Source: an uncultured Eubacteriales bacterium
GTDB taxonomy: Bacteria > Bacillota > Clostridia > Oscillospirales > Butyricicoccaceae
Reading direction: 5' to 3'
Assembly (NCBI GenBank): GCA_910586105.1
Contig: CAJUGU010000161.1
Span: 1-6,226 of the forward strand
Length of the DNA: 6,226 nucleotides
Below are positions 1-4,603 of this stretch, one piece after another; the stretch's first letter is position 1, and each line of letters begins with the position of its first letter. A program made the translations under genes and the position numbers. The notes beneath the pieces were generated by a model that was given only the letters and a program-made list of their open reading frames with translations, was not told the DNA's origin and did not search any database.

Positions 1-40
1 CCCGCGATACTACGCATCGCCTGCTCCGCCTGCGGGCGGG
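1..40. repeat. Partial copy of an intergenic GC-rich repeat
   Basis: The segment begins CCCGCGAT and holds CGCCTGCGGGCGGG at 27-40. The right-end repeat has the same two blocks in the same order, at 6000-6006 and 6041-6054, but with an AT-rich hairpin between them. The block itself folds as CCGCC-TGCG-GGCGG (26-39). The shared 14-mer suggests two members of one dispersed intergenic repeat family, this one shortened or cut by the window edge. That it is one family is an inference from only two copies. Confidence 0.4.
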
Positions 41-61
41 GAAAGGGGAAACTGAGTCCAA

Positions 62-80
62 CCGCTATGCATATATGCGG
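62..80. repeat. Small AT-centred palindrome in CCGC/GCGG arms
   Basis: The 10-base perfect palindrome GCATATATGC (69-78) sits inside CCGC (62-65) and GCGG (77-80). It lies downstream of the minus-strand regulator gene. It has no T-tract and so is not a convincing terminator. No clear terminator is visible for that gene in 1-187, and nothing else recognisable is in this stretch. Confidence 0.3.
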
Positions 81-187
81 ATCCGTTCCGGTGATCCCTC
101 ATGCGCGTTCATGGCATGGATACAGGCCGTGCGGCTTTTCCCGCGCCCGGCAAAGGGAAGGCGCGCGGAGCGGTACCGTACTCCCGC

Positions 188-550
188 TCAACCGGCGGGG
201 CCTTTCGCCAACGGGCAAGGACGGCGCCCCTGCGTCTGCAAAAACTGCTCGCCCCATTCGCACATCGCGTTCAGCACCGGGAGCAGCGTCCGTCCGAACA
301 GGGTCAGCTCGTATTCCACACGCGGCGGTACGGTCGGATAGACCGTGCGGGCGACGGCTCCGTCGGCCTCCAACGCCCGCAGCTGCTGCGCCAACATTTT
401 CGGCGTCGCCTGCGGGATCCGTTTTTGCAGCTCGCCATAACGCAGCTTCCCCTCCCGCAGATGCCACAAAATGACGGGTTTGTATTTCCCGCCAATCAGC
501 GCGAGCGTCGCGCCGACCGGACAGTCATACATGGTTTGATCGATCTTCAT
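188..550 (-). CDS. HxlR/DUF24-family winged-helix transcriptional regulator
   Basis: A cytoplasmic DNA-binding regulator of 120 aa, the usual length for the family. The family signature is clear: CPVGATLALIGGKYKPVILW at residues 10-29, then LRYGELQKRIP and TPKMLAQQLRALEADG (recognition-helix region), then the wing and VEYELTLFGRTL. Cys10 occupies the position of the single redox-sensing Cys that B. subtilis DUF24 regulators such as YodB and HypR use to sense quinones, diamide or other electrophiles. Start choice: the frame is open up to 727, but ATG at 550 follows AAGGAGG (561-567) with 10-nt spacing and gives the canonical N-terminus. The gene is divergent from a nitroreductase, the same arrangement as HypR with its nitroreductase target, so it probably controls that gene and perhaps itself. 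The inducer is inferred. The last ~12 residues are a loose tail. Confidence 0.93.
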   Translation of the reverse strand: MKIDQTMYDCPVGATLALIGGKYKPVILWHLREGKLRYGELQKRIPQATPKMLAQQLRALEADGAVARTVYPTVPPRVEYELTLFGRTLLPVLNAMCEWGEQFLQTQGRRPCPLAKGPAG

Positions 551-575
551 GCCCTGTCGCCCTCCTTCACGTTGC

Positions 576-598
576 CGGGTACTACCCAAACGGGTACT
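576..598. promoter_or_regulatory. CGGGTACT direct repeats / GGGTACTACCC palindrome, candidate operator
   Basis: CGGGTACT occurs at 576-583 and again at 591-598, 15 bp start to start. The first copy is also half of the perfect palindrome GGGTA-C-TACCC (577-587). The block lies 26-48 bp upstream of the regulator start codon. A weak minus-strand promoter (TTGTGC 607-602, 17 bp, TAGTAC 584-579) would overlap it, which fits autoregulation by the HxlR protein. The binding protein is inferred. Confidence 0.4.
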
Positions 599-619
599 TA
601 TGCACAAAAAAGTGCCCTC

Positions 620-648
620 TTGCACCCTCCGGGAAAAACCGTTATGAT
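620..648 (+). promoter_or_regulatory. Candidate sigma-A promoter of the first nitroreductase
   Basis: TTGCAC (620-625), a 17-bp spacer and TATGAT (643-648) form a plausible -35/-10 pair reading toward the nitroreductase. The predicted start near 655 would leave a leader of almost 90 nt. The -35 box is a weak match and the -10 is five of six. A small inverted repeat, GCAC-A6-GTGC (602-615), lies just upstream and could be part of the control region. Confidence 0.4.
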
Positions 649-687
649 AATAGCACAGCCGGACAGCTTTTGCAACTGCCCCGCTGG

Positions 688-701
688 AAAACCGCGGTTT
701 T
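688..701. promoter_or_regulatory. Perfect 14-bp palindrome in the nitroreductase leader, candidate operator
   Basis: AAAACCGCGGTTTT is perfectly self-complementary and lies between the predicted transcription start and the ribosome binding site of the nitroreductase. Its size and symmetry suit a dimeric winged-helix regulator acting as a roadblock or repressor. The motif AAAACCG also occurs at 635-641 beside the -10 box. That the neighbouring HxlR protein binds it is inferred from gene order. Confidence 0.4.
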
Positions 702-742
702 GAAAAACGATCCCATCCCAACAACACAGGAGGACTTTGTTC

Positions 743-1261
743 ATGGATTTTTTACAGCTTGCAAAACAACGTTATTCCGTGCGCAGTTATCAATCCCGCG
801 CGGTCGAAGGCGAAAAGCTCTCGCAGATCCTGGAAGCCGGACGCGTAGCTCCGACCGCAGCGAACTGCCAGCCGCAGAGGATCCTTGCCGTCCGGTCGCC
901 GGAAGGGCTGGCAAAACTCAGCCGGGCCGCCAATCTGTATGACGCGCCGTTGGCGCTGCTGGTCTGCGCGGATCTTTCGCAGGCCTGGACGCGCCCTTAT
1001 GACGGTTGGCAAAGCGCCGACACGGACGCTGCGATCGTCACCGATCATATGATGCTCGAAGCGGCGGCGTTAGGGCTGGGCACGGTCTGGGTATGCTATT
1101 TCGACCCGGAACGTGTCCGTGCGGCGTTTGACTTGCCTCCGCAGCTGGCGCCGCGCAATATCCTTGCGGTCGGTTATGCGGCGGATGAACCGCAGCCTTC
1201 CGACCGTCATACGGCGATGCGGAAGCCGCTGGCGGAAACCGTTTCGTTTGAAACGGTTTGA
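743..1261 (+). CDS. Nitroreductase-family FMN-dependent oxidoreductase
   Basis: A small FMN-binding NAD(P)H oxidoreductase of 172 aa in the nitroreductase superfamily, expected to be a cytoplasmic dimer reducing nitro compounds, quinones or other electrophiles. Visible signatures: RYSVRSY at residues 10-16 (the R-x-S-x-R phosphate-binding motif), RVAPTAANCQPQ at 34-45 (FMN-side loop), and DTDAAIVTDHMMLEAAALGLGTVWV at 93-117, the conserved helix and strand ending in the GLGT(V/C)W motif. Start: ATG at 743 lies 9 nt after AGGAGG (728-733); the in-frame TTG at 737 is too close to that site. It is divergent from the HxlR regulator, so induction by reactive electrophiles is likely. The MITE-like element lies between the stop codon and the terminator. 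The natural substrate cannot be read from sequence. Confidence 0.93.
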   Translation: MDFLQLAKQRYSVRSYQSRAVEGEKLSQILEAGRVAPTAANCQPQRILAVRSPEGLAKLSRAANLYDAPLALLVCADLSQAWTRPYDGWQSADTDAAIVTDHMMLEAAALGLGTVWVCYFDPERVRAAFDLPPQLAPRNILAVGYAADEPQPSDRHTAMRKPLAETVSFETV

Positions 1262-1321
1262 CATCAGGGATGTTTGCACCGCCGGAGCGTAACCGGATGA
1301 CGTGGGAAGCCTTTGCTTTGA

Positions 1322-1483
1322 GAACCTGTATTCATAAGCGAAAGTGGTGGATGGACGGTAGATGGCGCGGTCAGGCGAAGACGATTTTCCGCAGGAATCC
1401 TGACGGATTTCAAGGAAAAGCGGCCCAACATAACCGCGTCAGATGCCGTCCAGGCGCCGCTTTGGGTTTGTAAATACAGGTTC
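1322..1483. mobile_element. 162-bp MITE-like element with long terminal inverted repeats
   Basis: The ends GAACCTGTATT (1322-1332) and AATACAGGTTC (1473-1483) are perfect inverted repeats. They extend inward as an imperfect match of about 50 bp on each side, including TGGACGG (1352-1358) against CCGTCCA (1446-1452) and CGCGG (1366-1370) against CCGCG (1434-1438). The element is flanked on both sides by TGA (1319-1321 and 1484-1486), which reads as a 3-bp target duplication of TNA type. TNA duplications are typical of some IS5-family groups (IS1031/IS427), so a non-autonomous derivative moved by such a transposase is likely. It encodes no convincing protein. As RNA it would fold into one long hairpin in the 3' UTR of the nitroreductase. 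Confidence 0.75.
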
Positions 1484-1512
1484 TGAATCCGAAGCGGTGA
1501 TAAAACATTTCA

Positions 1513-1564
1513 GGGGCTGGCTCGGCGCGGTCGTCATGACCACGGGAGCCAGCCCCACTTTTTT
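1513..1564 (+). terminator. Intrinsic terminator after the first nitroreductase
   Basis: A perfect 11-bp stem, GGGGCTGGCTC (1513-1523) with GAGCCAGCCCC (1546-1556), is followed by AC and six T (1559-1564). The T-tract points to plus-strand termination for the nitroreductase transcript, about 250 nt after its stop codon because of the inserted repeat element. The gene on the other side is convergent, so the hairpin may also stop minus-strand transcription, but the minus side has only a poor T-rich stretch. Confidence 0.85.
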
Positions 1565-1628
1565 ATGCGTCTTGACGCCGAACGCAGGCACGCGCCCTCC
1601 GGCGGGATACGCGCCCTTTCGGCAGGCT

Positions 1629-2072
1629 TTAAACCTCCGGGATGCGCTTTTTCACAGCGTCCGGGAGCGTCGCCGGGCCGCATCCGGCGCATTTCGAGCA
1701 GTCGTGCATACAGCTCATCGGATCGTCCGGGTCTTCCTCCCGGCACAGCGACAGCACAGTCGGATCCCCCTGCCGTTCCCCAACAAGGAACTTTGCCGCC
1801 GCTTCTTCGCAGCTGCCGGTCACGCCGGGCACCAGCAGCACGCCAAGCATTTCCAACGCATTGCGCGCGGCGATCCCCAATTCGCCGCAGATCAGTACGT
1901 CGATCTGGTGCAGCCCGATGAAGGACAGCATCGCCGTCGAACCGCCGCCCTCAAGGCCGGCCAACTCCTTCGCGGTCGGTTCGGAGCCCTCCGCCGTTAC
2001 GATCAGGTATTCCCGGCAGGAACCCAGCTCCTGCGCCACCTGCCCATTTTCATATGGGATCGCGATCTTCAT
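1629..2072 (-). CDS. NifX/NifB-type iron-molybdenum cofactor-binding domain protein
   Basis: A 147-aa protein of the dinitrogenase FeMo-cofactor-binding superfamily (Pfam PF02579). Such proteins bind or carry Fe-S or metal clusters; in non-nitrogen-fixing clostridia the real cargo is unknown. Domain evidence: MKIAIPYENGQVAQELGSC at the N-terminus, then LICGELGIAARNALEMLGV (residues 60-78), the G-x-G-x-x-A-x-x-x-L-x-x-x-G pattern. The usual His-Phe-Gly near residue 16 is Glu-Leu-Gly here, a deviation at a typical ligand site. A C-terminal cluster C110, C121, C125, C128, C131 (CMHDCSKCAGC) looks metal-binding and probably compensates. Start: ATG at 2072 with GGAGG at 2079-2083. It begins 19 nt after the Mrp ATPase stop, so the two are co-transcribed and probably act together in cluster assembly or delivery. 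Confidence 0.88.
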   Translation of the reverse strand: MKIAIPYENGQVAQELGSCREYLIVTAEGSEPTAKELAGLEGGGSTAMLSFIGLHQIDVLICGELGIAARNALEMLGVLLVPGVTGSCEEAAAKFLVGERQGDPTVLSLCREEDPDDPMSCMHDCSKCAGCGPATLPDAVKKRIPEV

Positions 2073-2091
2073 GATTTACCTCCAAAACGGC

Positions 2092-2913
2092 TCAGCCGCG
2101 CAGTTTTTCCAGACATTCCATCACGCCGCCCAGCGGGTCGGGCAGCTTTACGCTTTCGATGTCCCCCGCGTCCACCGCCTGTGCGAGCCGTGGGTCGACC
2201 GGCAGCTTTGCCAGCACGGGCAGGCCGTATTCGGCGGCTACGGCCTCGATTTTGGACTCCCCAAAGACGGCGATCTTCTTCCCACAATCCGGGCATTCCA
2301 GATAGCTGTAATTCTCGATCACGCCGAGCAGCGGGACATCCATCATTTTCGCCATTTTGACCGCCTTGCCGACGATCATCGATACCAGATCCTGCGGCGA
2401 AGTCACGACTAGGATCCCGTCGACCGGCAGCGATTGGAACACGGTCAGCGGCACGTCGCCCGTGCCGGGAGGCATATCGACAAACATATAGTCCACGTCC
2501 TGCCAGACCACGTCCGACCAGAACTGTTTGACGGTCTCCGCAATGATCGGCCCGCGATAAATGACCGGATCGTCCGGATGGTCGAGCAGGAAATTGATCG
2601 ACACCATATCGACGCCGGTCTCCGAGGTCTTCGGCAGGATCCCTTCTTCGCAGGCTTCCAGCTTGCCGGTCACGCCGAACGCTTTCGGGATCGACGGCCC
2701 GGTGATATCCGCGTCAAGGATCGCGGAGTGATACCCTTTCCGGGTCATCCCGACCGCCAGCATCGAGGTGACAAGGCTTTTGCCTACGCCGCCCTTGCCG
2801 GAAACGATGCCGATCACTTTGCCGATCGTTGAATATTGGTTCGCCGCGACCTGCAAGCTCTCCGGCCCGCCGCACCCGGCAGAACACGAGTCACAGTTGT
2901 GGGAACATCCCAT
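2092..2913 (-). CDS. Mrp/NBP35-family P-loop ATPase, Fe-S cluster carrier
   Basis: A cytoplasmic MinD-like ATPase of 273 aa that assembles and delivers [4Fe-4S] clusters (ApbC/Mrp/NBP35 group). Seen in order: an N-terminal Cys cluster C3, C7, C10, C14 (MGCSHNCDSCSAGC); the deviant Walker A GKGGVGKS at residues 39-46; DADITGPSIP (67-76); VIYRGP (117-122); the switch/Walker B segment VDYMFVDMPPGTGDVPLT (140-157); and the cluster-bridging CPDC (C207, C210), the paired Cys that coordinate the shared cluster. Start: the frame is open to 2955, but ATG at 2913 follows AAGGAAG (2923-2929) and puts the Cys cluster at the N-terminus as in clostridial homologues. A promoter with predicted start near 2937 makes the 2955 start impossible and the 2934 ATG nearly leaderless. 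It is first in an operon with the NifX-like gene. Confidence 0.95.
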   Translation of the reverse strand: MGCSHNCDSCSAGCGGPESLQVAANQYSTIGKVIGIVSGKGGVGKSLVTSMLAVGMTRKGYHSAILDADITGPSIPKAFGVTGKLEACEEGILPKTSETGVDMVSINFLLDHPDDPVIYRGPIIAETVKQFWSDVVWQDVDYMFVDMPPGTGDVPLTVFQSLPVDGILVVTSPQDLVSMIVGKAVKMAKMMDVPLLGVIENYSYLECPDCGKKIAVFGESKIEAVAAEYGLPVLAKLPVDPRLAQAVDAGDIESVKLPDPLGGVMECLEKLRG

Positions 2914-2941
2914 GAAAAAACACTTCCTTAACATTTTTCCT

Positions 2942-3571
2942 TTAGTATACCGCACCCCGACGGATTTCGCAAGGGGGAATCTGGGCCCCAGAGCGGGCGA
3001 TCTGCTCGTCGTACACCTTCGTGAACGTCACATACTGATGGATGATATCGTCTTTCTCGCTGTCATAGATCACCCTGACCCTAACGTCTAAAAACGTATT
3101 GTCCCCTGCAAAGAATTCTTCGGCCAGACTGATCCATTCCGGCTGCGTCTTACGGTTCCCGGTGTAGATCACATACAGTTCGGGCTTTGGCAGCTGGATC
3201 GGCTTGCTGCTATAATAGATGTTCAGCTTATGGCTTTCCGTGAATTCCTGCCATGTGTTGGTCAGGTACATCAGGATGCGGACAAGGACGTTGATCGTCC
3301 ATGTAGGCTGCGCTTCCAGCAGGATCATGAGCAGAGGATGTTCCCGTCCGACGGTAAAGCCCAGATCGTTATACATCTGGTTCAGCAAAACGTTTTTGAG
3401 CGTGACAGATACAATATCCGCTTCCGTGGTCTGCGTATCCTCCGGGTGGAGCGTCTGATAAAGCCGGAGCAGATATTTCGGATGCCGGAACAGATCGCAG
3501 AAGACGCTGTCCTTTGCGGTTTGCCTGGCCTTGCGGTGCAGGTCTGCCGCGGGCGATGCCGCCTCATTCAT
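2942..3571 (-). CDS. Rpn/PD-(D/E)XK nuclease-family transposase-like protein, probably C-terminally truncated
   Basis: A 209-aa protein of the PD-(D/E)XK 'Rpn recombination-promoting nuclease / putative transposase' family common in Firmicutes. Recognisable blocks: KDSVFCDLFRHPKYLLRLYQ (residues 20-39), LHPED, VLLNQMYNDLGFTVG (61-75, with Asp69), the core strand LLMILLEAQPTW (80-91, Glu86-x-Gln88, with Gln replacing the usual Lys as is common in the family), LPKPELYVIYTGNR (127-140), and VTFTKVYDEQ (191-200). Homologues usually continue past this last block with a helical, charged tail of tens of residues. Here the frame leaves the family pattern after DEQ and ends in PPCEIRRGAVY, which is encoded by the mrp promoter DNA. 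Truncation by deletion is therefore likely. Start: ATG 3571 follows AAGGTGG with about 8 nt spacing, while GTG at 3583 would overlap that site. Activity is uncertain; these proteins are linked to recombination. Confidence 0.8.
   Translation of the reverse strand: MNEAASPAADLHRKARQTAKDSVFCDLFRHPKYLLRLYQTLHPEDTQTTEADIVSVTLKNVLLNQMYNDLGFTVGREHPLLMILLEAQPTWTINVLVRILMYLTNTWQEFTESHKLNIYYSSKPIQLPKPELYVIYTGNRKTQPEWISLAEEFFAGDNTFLDVRVRVIYDSEKDDIIHQYVTFTKVYDEQIARSGAQIPPCEIRRGAVY
2944..2972 (-). promoter_or_regulatory. Promoter of the mrp-nifX-like unit
   Basis: Reading on the minus strand, TTGCGA (2972-2967), a 17-bp spacer and TATACT (2949-2944) form a good sigma-A-type promoter about 30 nt upstream of the chosen Mrp start. 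It lies entirely inside the last codons and stop of the upstream PD-(D/E)XK gene. The ATPase can therefore be transcribed independently of that gene. Its position also decides the Mrp start codon. Confidence 0.65.
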
Positions 3572-3642
3572 TTGTGCAGCCACCTTCTTTCGGTTCCGAA
3601 CATTTGCGGGGGTATTACCGTTTGGATTTTGTTTACGCTTTT

Positions 3643-3672
3643 ATTATGCCATAGCGGCAGGCGTAAAACCAA
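3643..3672 (-). promoter_or_regulatory. Candidate promoter of the PD-(D/E)XK gene
   Basis: On the minus strand, TTGGTT (3672-3667), 18 bp, and CATAAT (3648-3643) preceded by TGG give an extended -10 promoter candidate about 72 nt upstream of the start codon. The -35 match is weak. A second minus-strand TGG-TATAAT lies further upstream at 3743-3751 and is an alternative. Confidence 0.35.
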
Positions 3673-3697
3673 CCCTTTGCACCGCATTCTGCGCCGA

Positions 3698-3753
3698 TAT
3701 GGTATAATTGTTTAATAAGCGGTATAATAGCTGCTTGCGGCTATTATACCATA
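3698..3753. promoter_or_regulatory. Overlapping extended -10 boxes in competing inverted repeats
   Basis: TATGGTATAAT at 3698-3708 is the exact reverse complement of ATTATACCATA at 3743-3753. A second copy, GGTATAATAGC at 3721-3731, is the exact reverse complement of GCTATTATACC at 3740-3750. The single right arm could therefore pair with either left arm, giving two alternative hairpins. The arms contain perfect TGN-TATAAT extended -10 boxes facing both ways (3700-3708 plus, 3751-3743 minus), so the structure may be a divergent promoter or an operator. The plus-strand box has TTGCAC at 3677-3682 as a possible -35, though 20 bp is long. Confidence 0.5.
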
Positions 3754-3772
3754 GAAAACCGGCTTTTCTACC

Positions 3773-3802
3773 CCGGATCCGCAATTTTTTTGCGCGATCC
3801 GG
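3773..3802. repeat. Hairpin-forming inverted repeat
   Basis: CCGGATC (3773-3779) pairs with GATCCGG (3796-3802), and inside it GCAA (3781-3784) pairs with TTGC (3790-3793). The loop is T-rich. No T-tract follows on either strand in the correct position, so it is not a standard terminator. It lies between the bidirectional promoter cluster and the orphan plus-strand promoter. Confidence 0.45.
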
Positions 3803-3821
3803 AAAAATTTGTGCCCTTTGC

Positions 3822-3850
3822 TTGATTTGCCGCCGATAAAAGGCTATACT
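3822..3850 (+). promoter_or_regulatory. Strong plus-strand promoter with no intact gene behind it
   Basis: TTGATT (3822-3827), a 17-bp spacer and TATACT (3845-3850) are a good sigma-A pair. The first 700 nt downstream contain only insertion-sequence debris and no confident gene. The promoter may once have served a gene now lost, or may still contribute to the nitroreductase-sir2 operon beginning at 4604. Confidence 0.5.
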
Positions 3851-3897
3851 ATATTTAAGTATCCATGTGAAAAAGTCCAGTGGTGTAAAGTCAAAAG

Positions 3898-3966
3898 GAA
3901 ACGGTTGATATCTCCGATTTCAGCAATGATGCCGGCAGAATAGACCTTGCCGATGCCAGTGCTCCA
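3898..3966 (-). pseudogene. Fragment of an IS110-family transposase
   Basis: The minus strand translates to WSTGIGKVYSAGIIAEIGD followed by INRF. This matches the hallmark helix-hairpin-helix-like segment of IS110-family transposases (Transposase_20 domain, typically 'GIG-x-x-x-A-x-x-[IL]-x-AEIGDI-x-RF'). Just upstream in the frame there is a stop codon, and after RF the reading diverges from the family (LLTLHHWTF) and soon stops. Only about 23 residues of a protein normally near 400 aa survive, so this is a decayed remnant. Recognition is by eye from a short match; the upstream WST already departs from the usual IP. Confidence 0.65.
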
Positions 3967-4540
3967 TTCAGCCAGAAATCGAACTCATCCTTGGGCTGGA
4001 TTTCCGCATGGCTGTGTTATCGTCCTTGCCGGGCGCCAGACCGCCTGCGTCCTCTGCCTTGCCCTGCAAAATCCCGTTCCAAGTCCAAATCCAACGAATA
4101 GCGGATTCATTTGCTCACCGCCCCTGTTCGGGATTTTCAGTTCAACAGGTTTTGAGATACCCATGATATCCGGACCATCAGCAACCTCGCGTATCAGAAT
4201 CATCCCAGGAGGAACCCATGCGAAAGCCCTCACTGCAACAGGGCGGTTCTGCTTCCGGAAAACAGCCGGTGTGTTTGCAGCGAGCTTCCGGCTCGGGGGA
4301 ACAGACTTTTCGTGCAGCAGCCCTTCGGCTCTGCCGGAGGAACAAGAACTCGCCCCGGCTGTCCTACGGCTATTGTATCACGGGTATCTGAACCCCTGTA
4401 GATACTCAATTTCATCTATAGTTAAAATCGTTCACAGTGTATGCCTTCTTCCGGAGGGGACCCTCGCCGGGCAGGCGTCCTACGCGGACTGCGCCAGAGG
4501 GATGTTTCCCTTTGGACGCCCTCTCCTGCACTCGTAATTG
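3967..4540. other. Gene-poor remnant region of unclear origin
   Basis: About 570 bases without a recognisable gene. Reading frames on both strands stay open for long stretches but give compositions rich in Pro, Ser, Arg and Cys with no family signature. A minus-strand frame around 3967-4010 reads EIQPKDEFDFWLNGA, which looks protein-like but is preceded by a stop two to four codons upstream. Hairpins are present: CCAGAGGGA with TCCCTTTGG (4494-4515) and GGTATCT with AGATACT (4383-4409, with one G-T pair). The region adjoins the IS110 fragment and is most simply old mobile-element or integrated-element debris. Confidence 0.5.
4218..4391 (+). CDS. Possible small protein of 57 aa, unrecognised
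   Basis: ATG at 4218 is preceded by AGGAGG (4207-4212) with 5-nt spacing, one of the best ribosome binding sites in the window. The product is basic and Ser/Arg-rich (MRKPSLQQGG start, SYGYCITGI end), has two Cys, no hydrophobic segment and no signal peptide. I recognise no family. It lies within remnant DNA and could be an accidental frame behind a chance AGGAGG, or the front end of a decayed gene. No promoter is obvious immediately upstream; the one at 3822-3850 could read into it. Confidence 0.25.
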   Translation: MRKPSLQQGGSASGKQPVCLQRASGSGEQTFRAAALRLCRRNKNSPRLSYGYCITGI

Positions 4541-4552
4541 GCAGCCACTGTT

Positions 4553-4579
4553 TTGACCGATGTATCACTATCCGATAAT
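4553..4579 (+). promoter_or_regulatory. Candidate promoter of the nitroreductase-sir2 operon
   Basis: TTGACC (4553-4558) is a five-of-six -35 box. GATAAT (4574-4579) is a five-of-six -10 but at only 15 bp; the AT-rich TAATTA immediately after (4576-4581) gives 17 bp with a weaker match. Either would start transcription near 4587, a short leader before the ribosome binding site at 4591-4595. Confidence 0.5.
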
Positions 4580-4603
4580 TATTTATACGAGGAGGAAACA
4601 AAA

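Noticed and set aside
67..703. Plus-strand frames opposite the HxlR gene
   Set aside because: They are shadows of the regulator; none has a ribosome binding site or domain signature.
551..727. N-terminal extension of the HxlR protein to 727
   Set aside because: AAGGAGG is ideally placed for the ATG at 550, and the extension crosses the promoter and palindrome region with no homology to the family.
1258..1473. 71-codon plus-strand frame after the first nitroreductase
   Set aside because: It runs through the MITE-like element and has no ribosome binding site or domain.
1513..1564. Use of the 1513-1556 hairpin as the main minus-strand terminator for the NifX-like gene
   Set aside because: On the minus strand the stem is followed by TGAAATGTTTTA rather than a solid T-tract, so only weak bidirectional function can be supported.
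1443..2412. Long plus-strand frames opposite the NifX-like and Mrp genes
   Set aside because: They are antisense shadows of two clear genes, with arginine/proline-rich products and no ribosome sites.
3985..4233. Minus-strand 82-codon frame containing IREVADGPDIMGISKPVEL
   Set aside because: It has locally protein-like composition but no ribosome binding site, no recognisable domain and an arginine-rich tail. It could be a decayed gene fragment and is covered under the remnant region.
3953..4537. Long plus-strand open frame of about 190 codons across the remnant region
   Set aside because: It has no ribosome binding site, its product is rich in Pro, Ser and Cys with no family signature, and it overlaps the antisense IS110 fragment and the hairpins. 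Stop-free runs are common in GC-rich DNA.
4390..4603. Possible riboswitch or T-box in the leader of the second nitroreductase
   Set aside because: Hairpins exist but no conserved FMN, T-box or other riboswitch core could be recognised.
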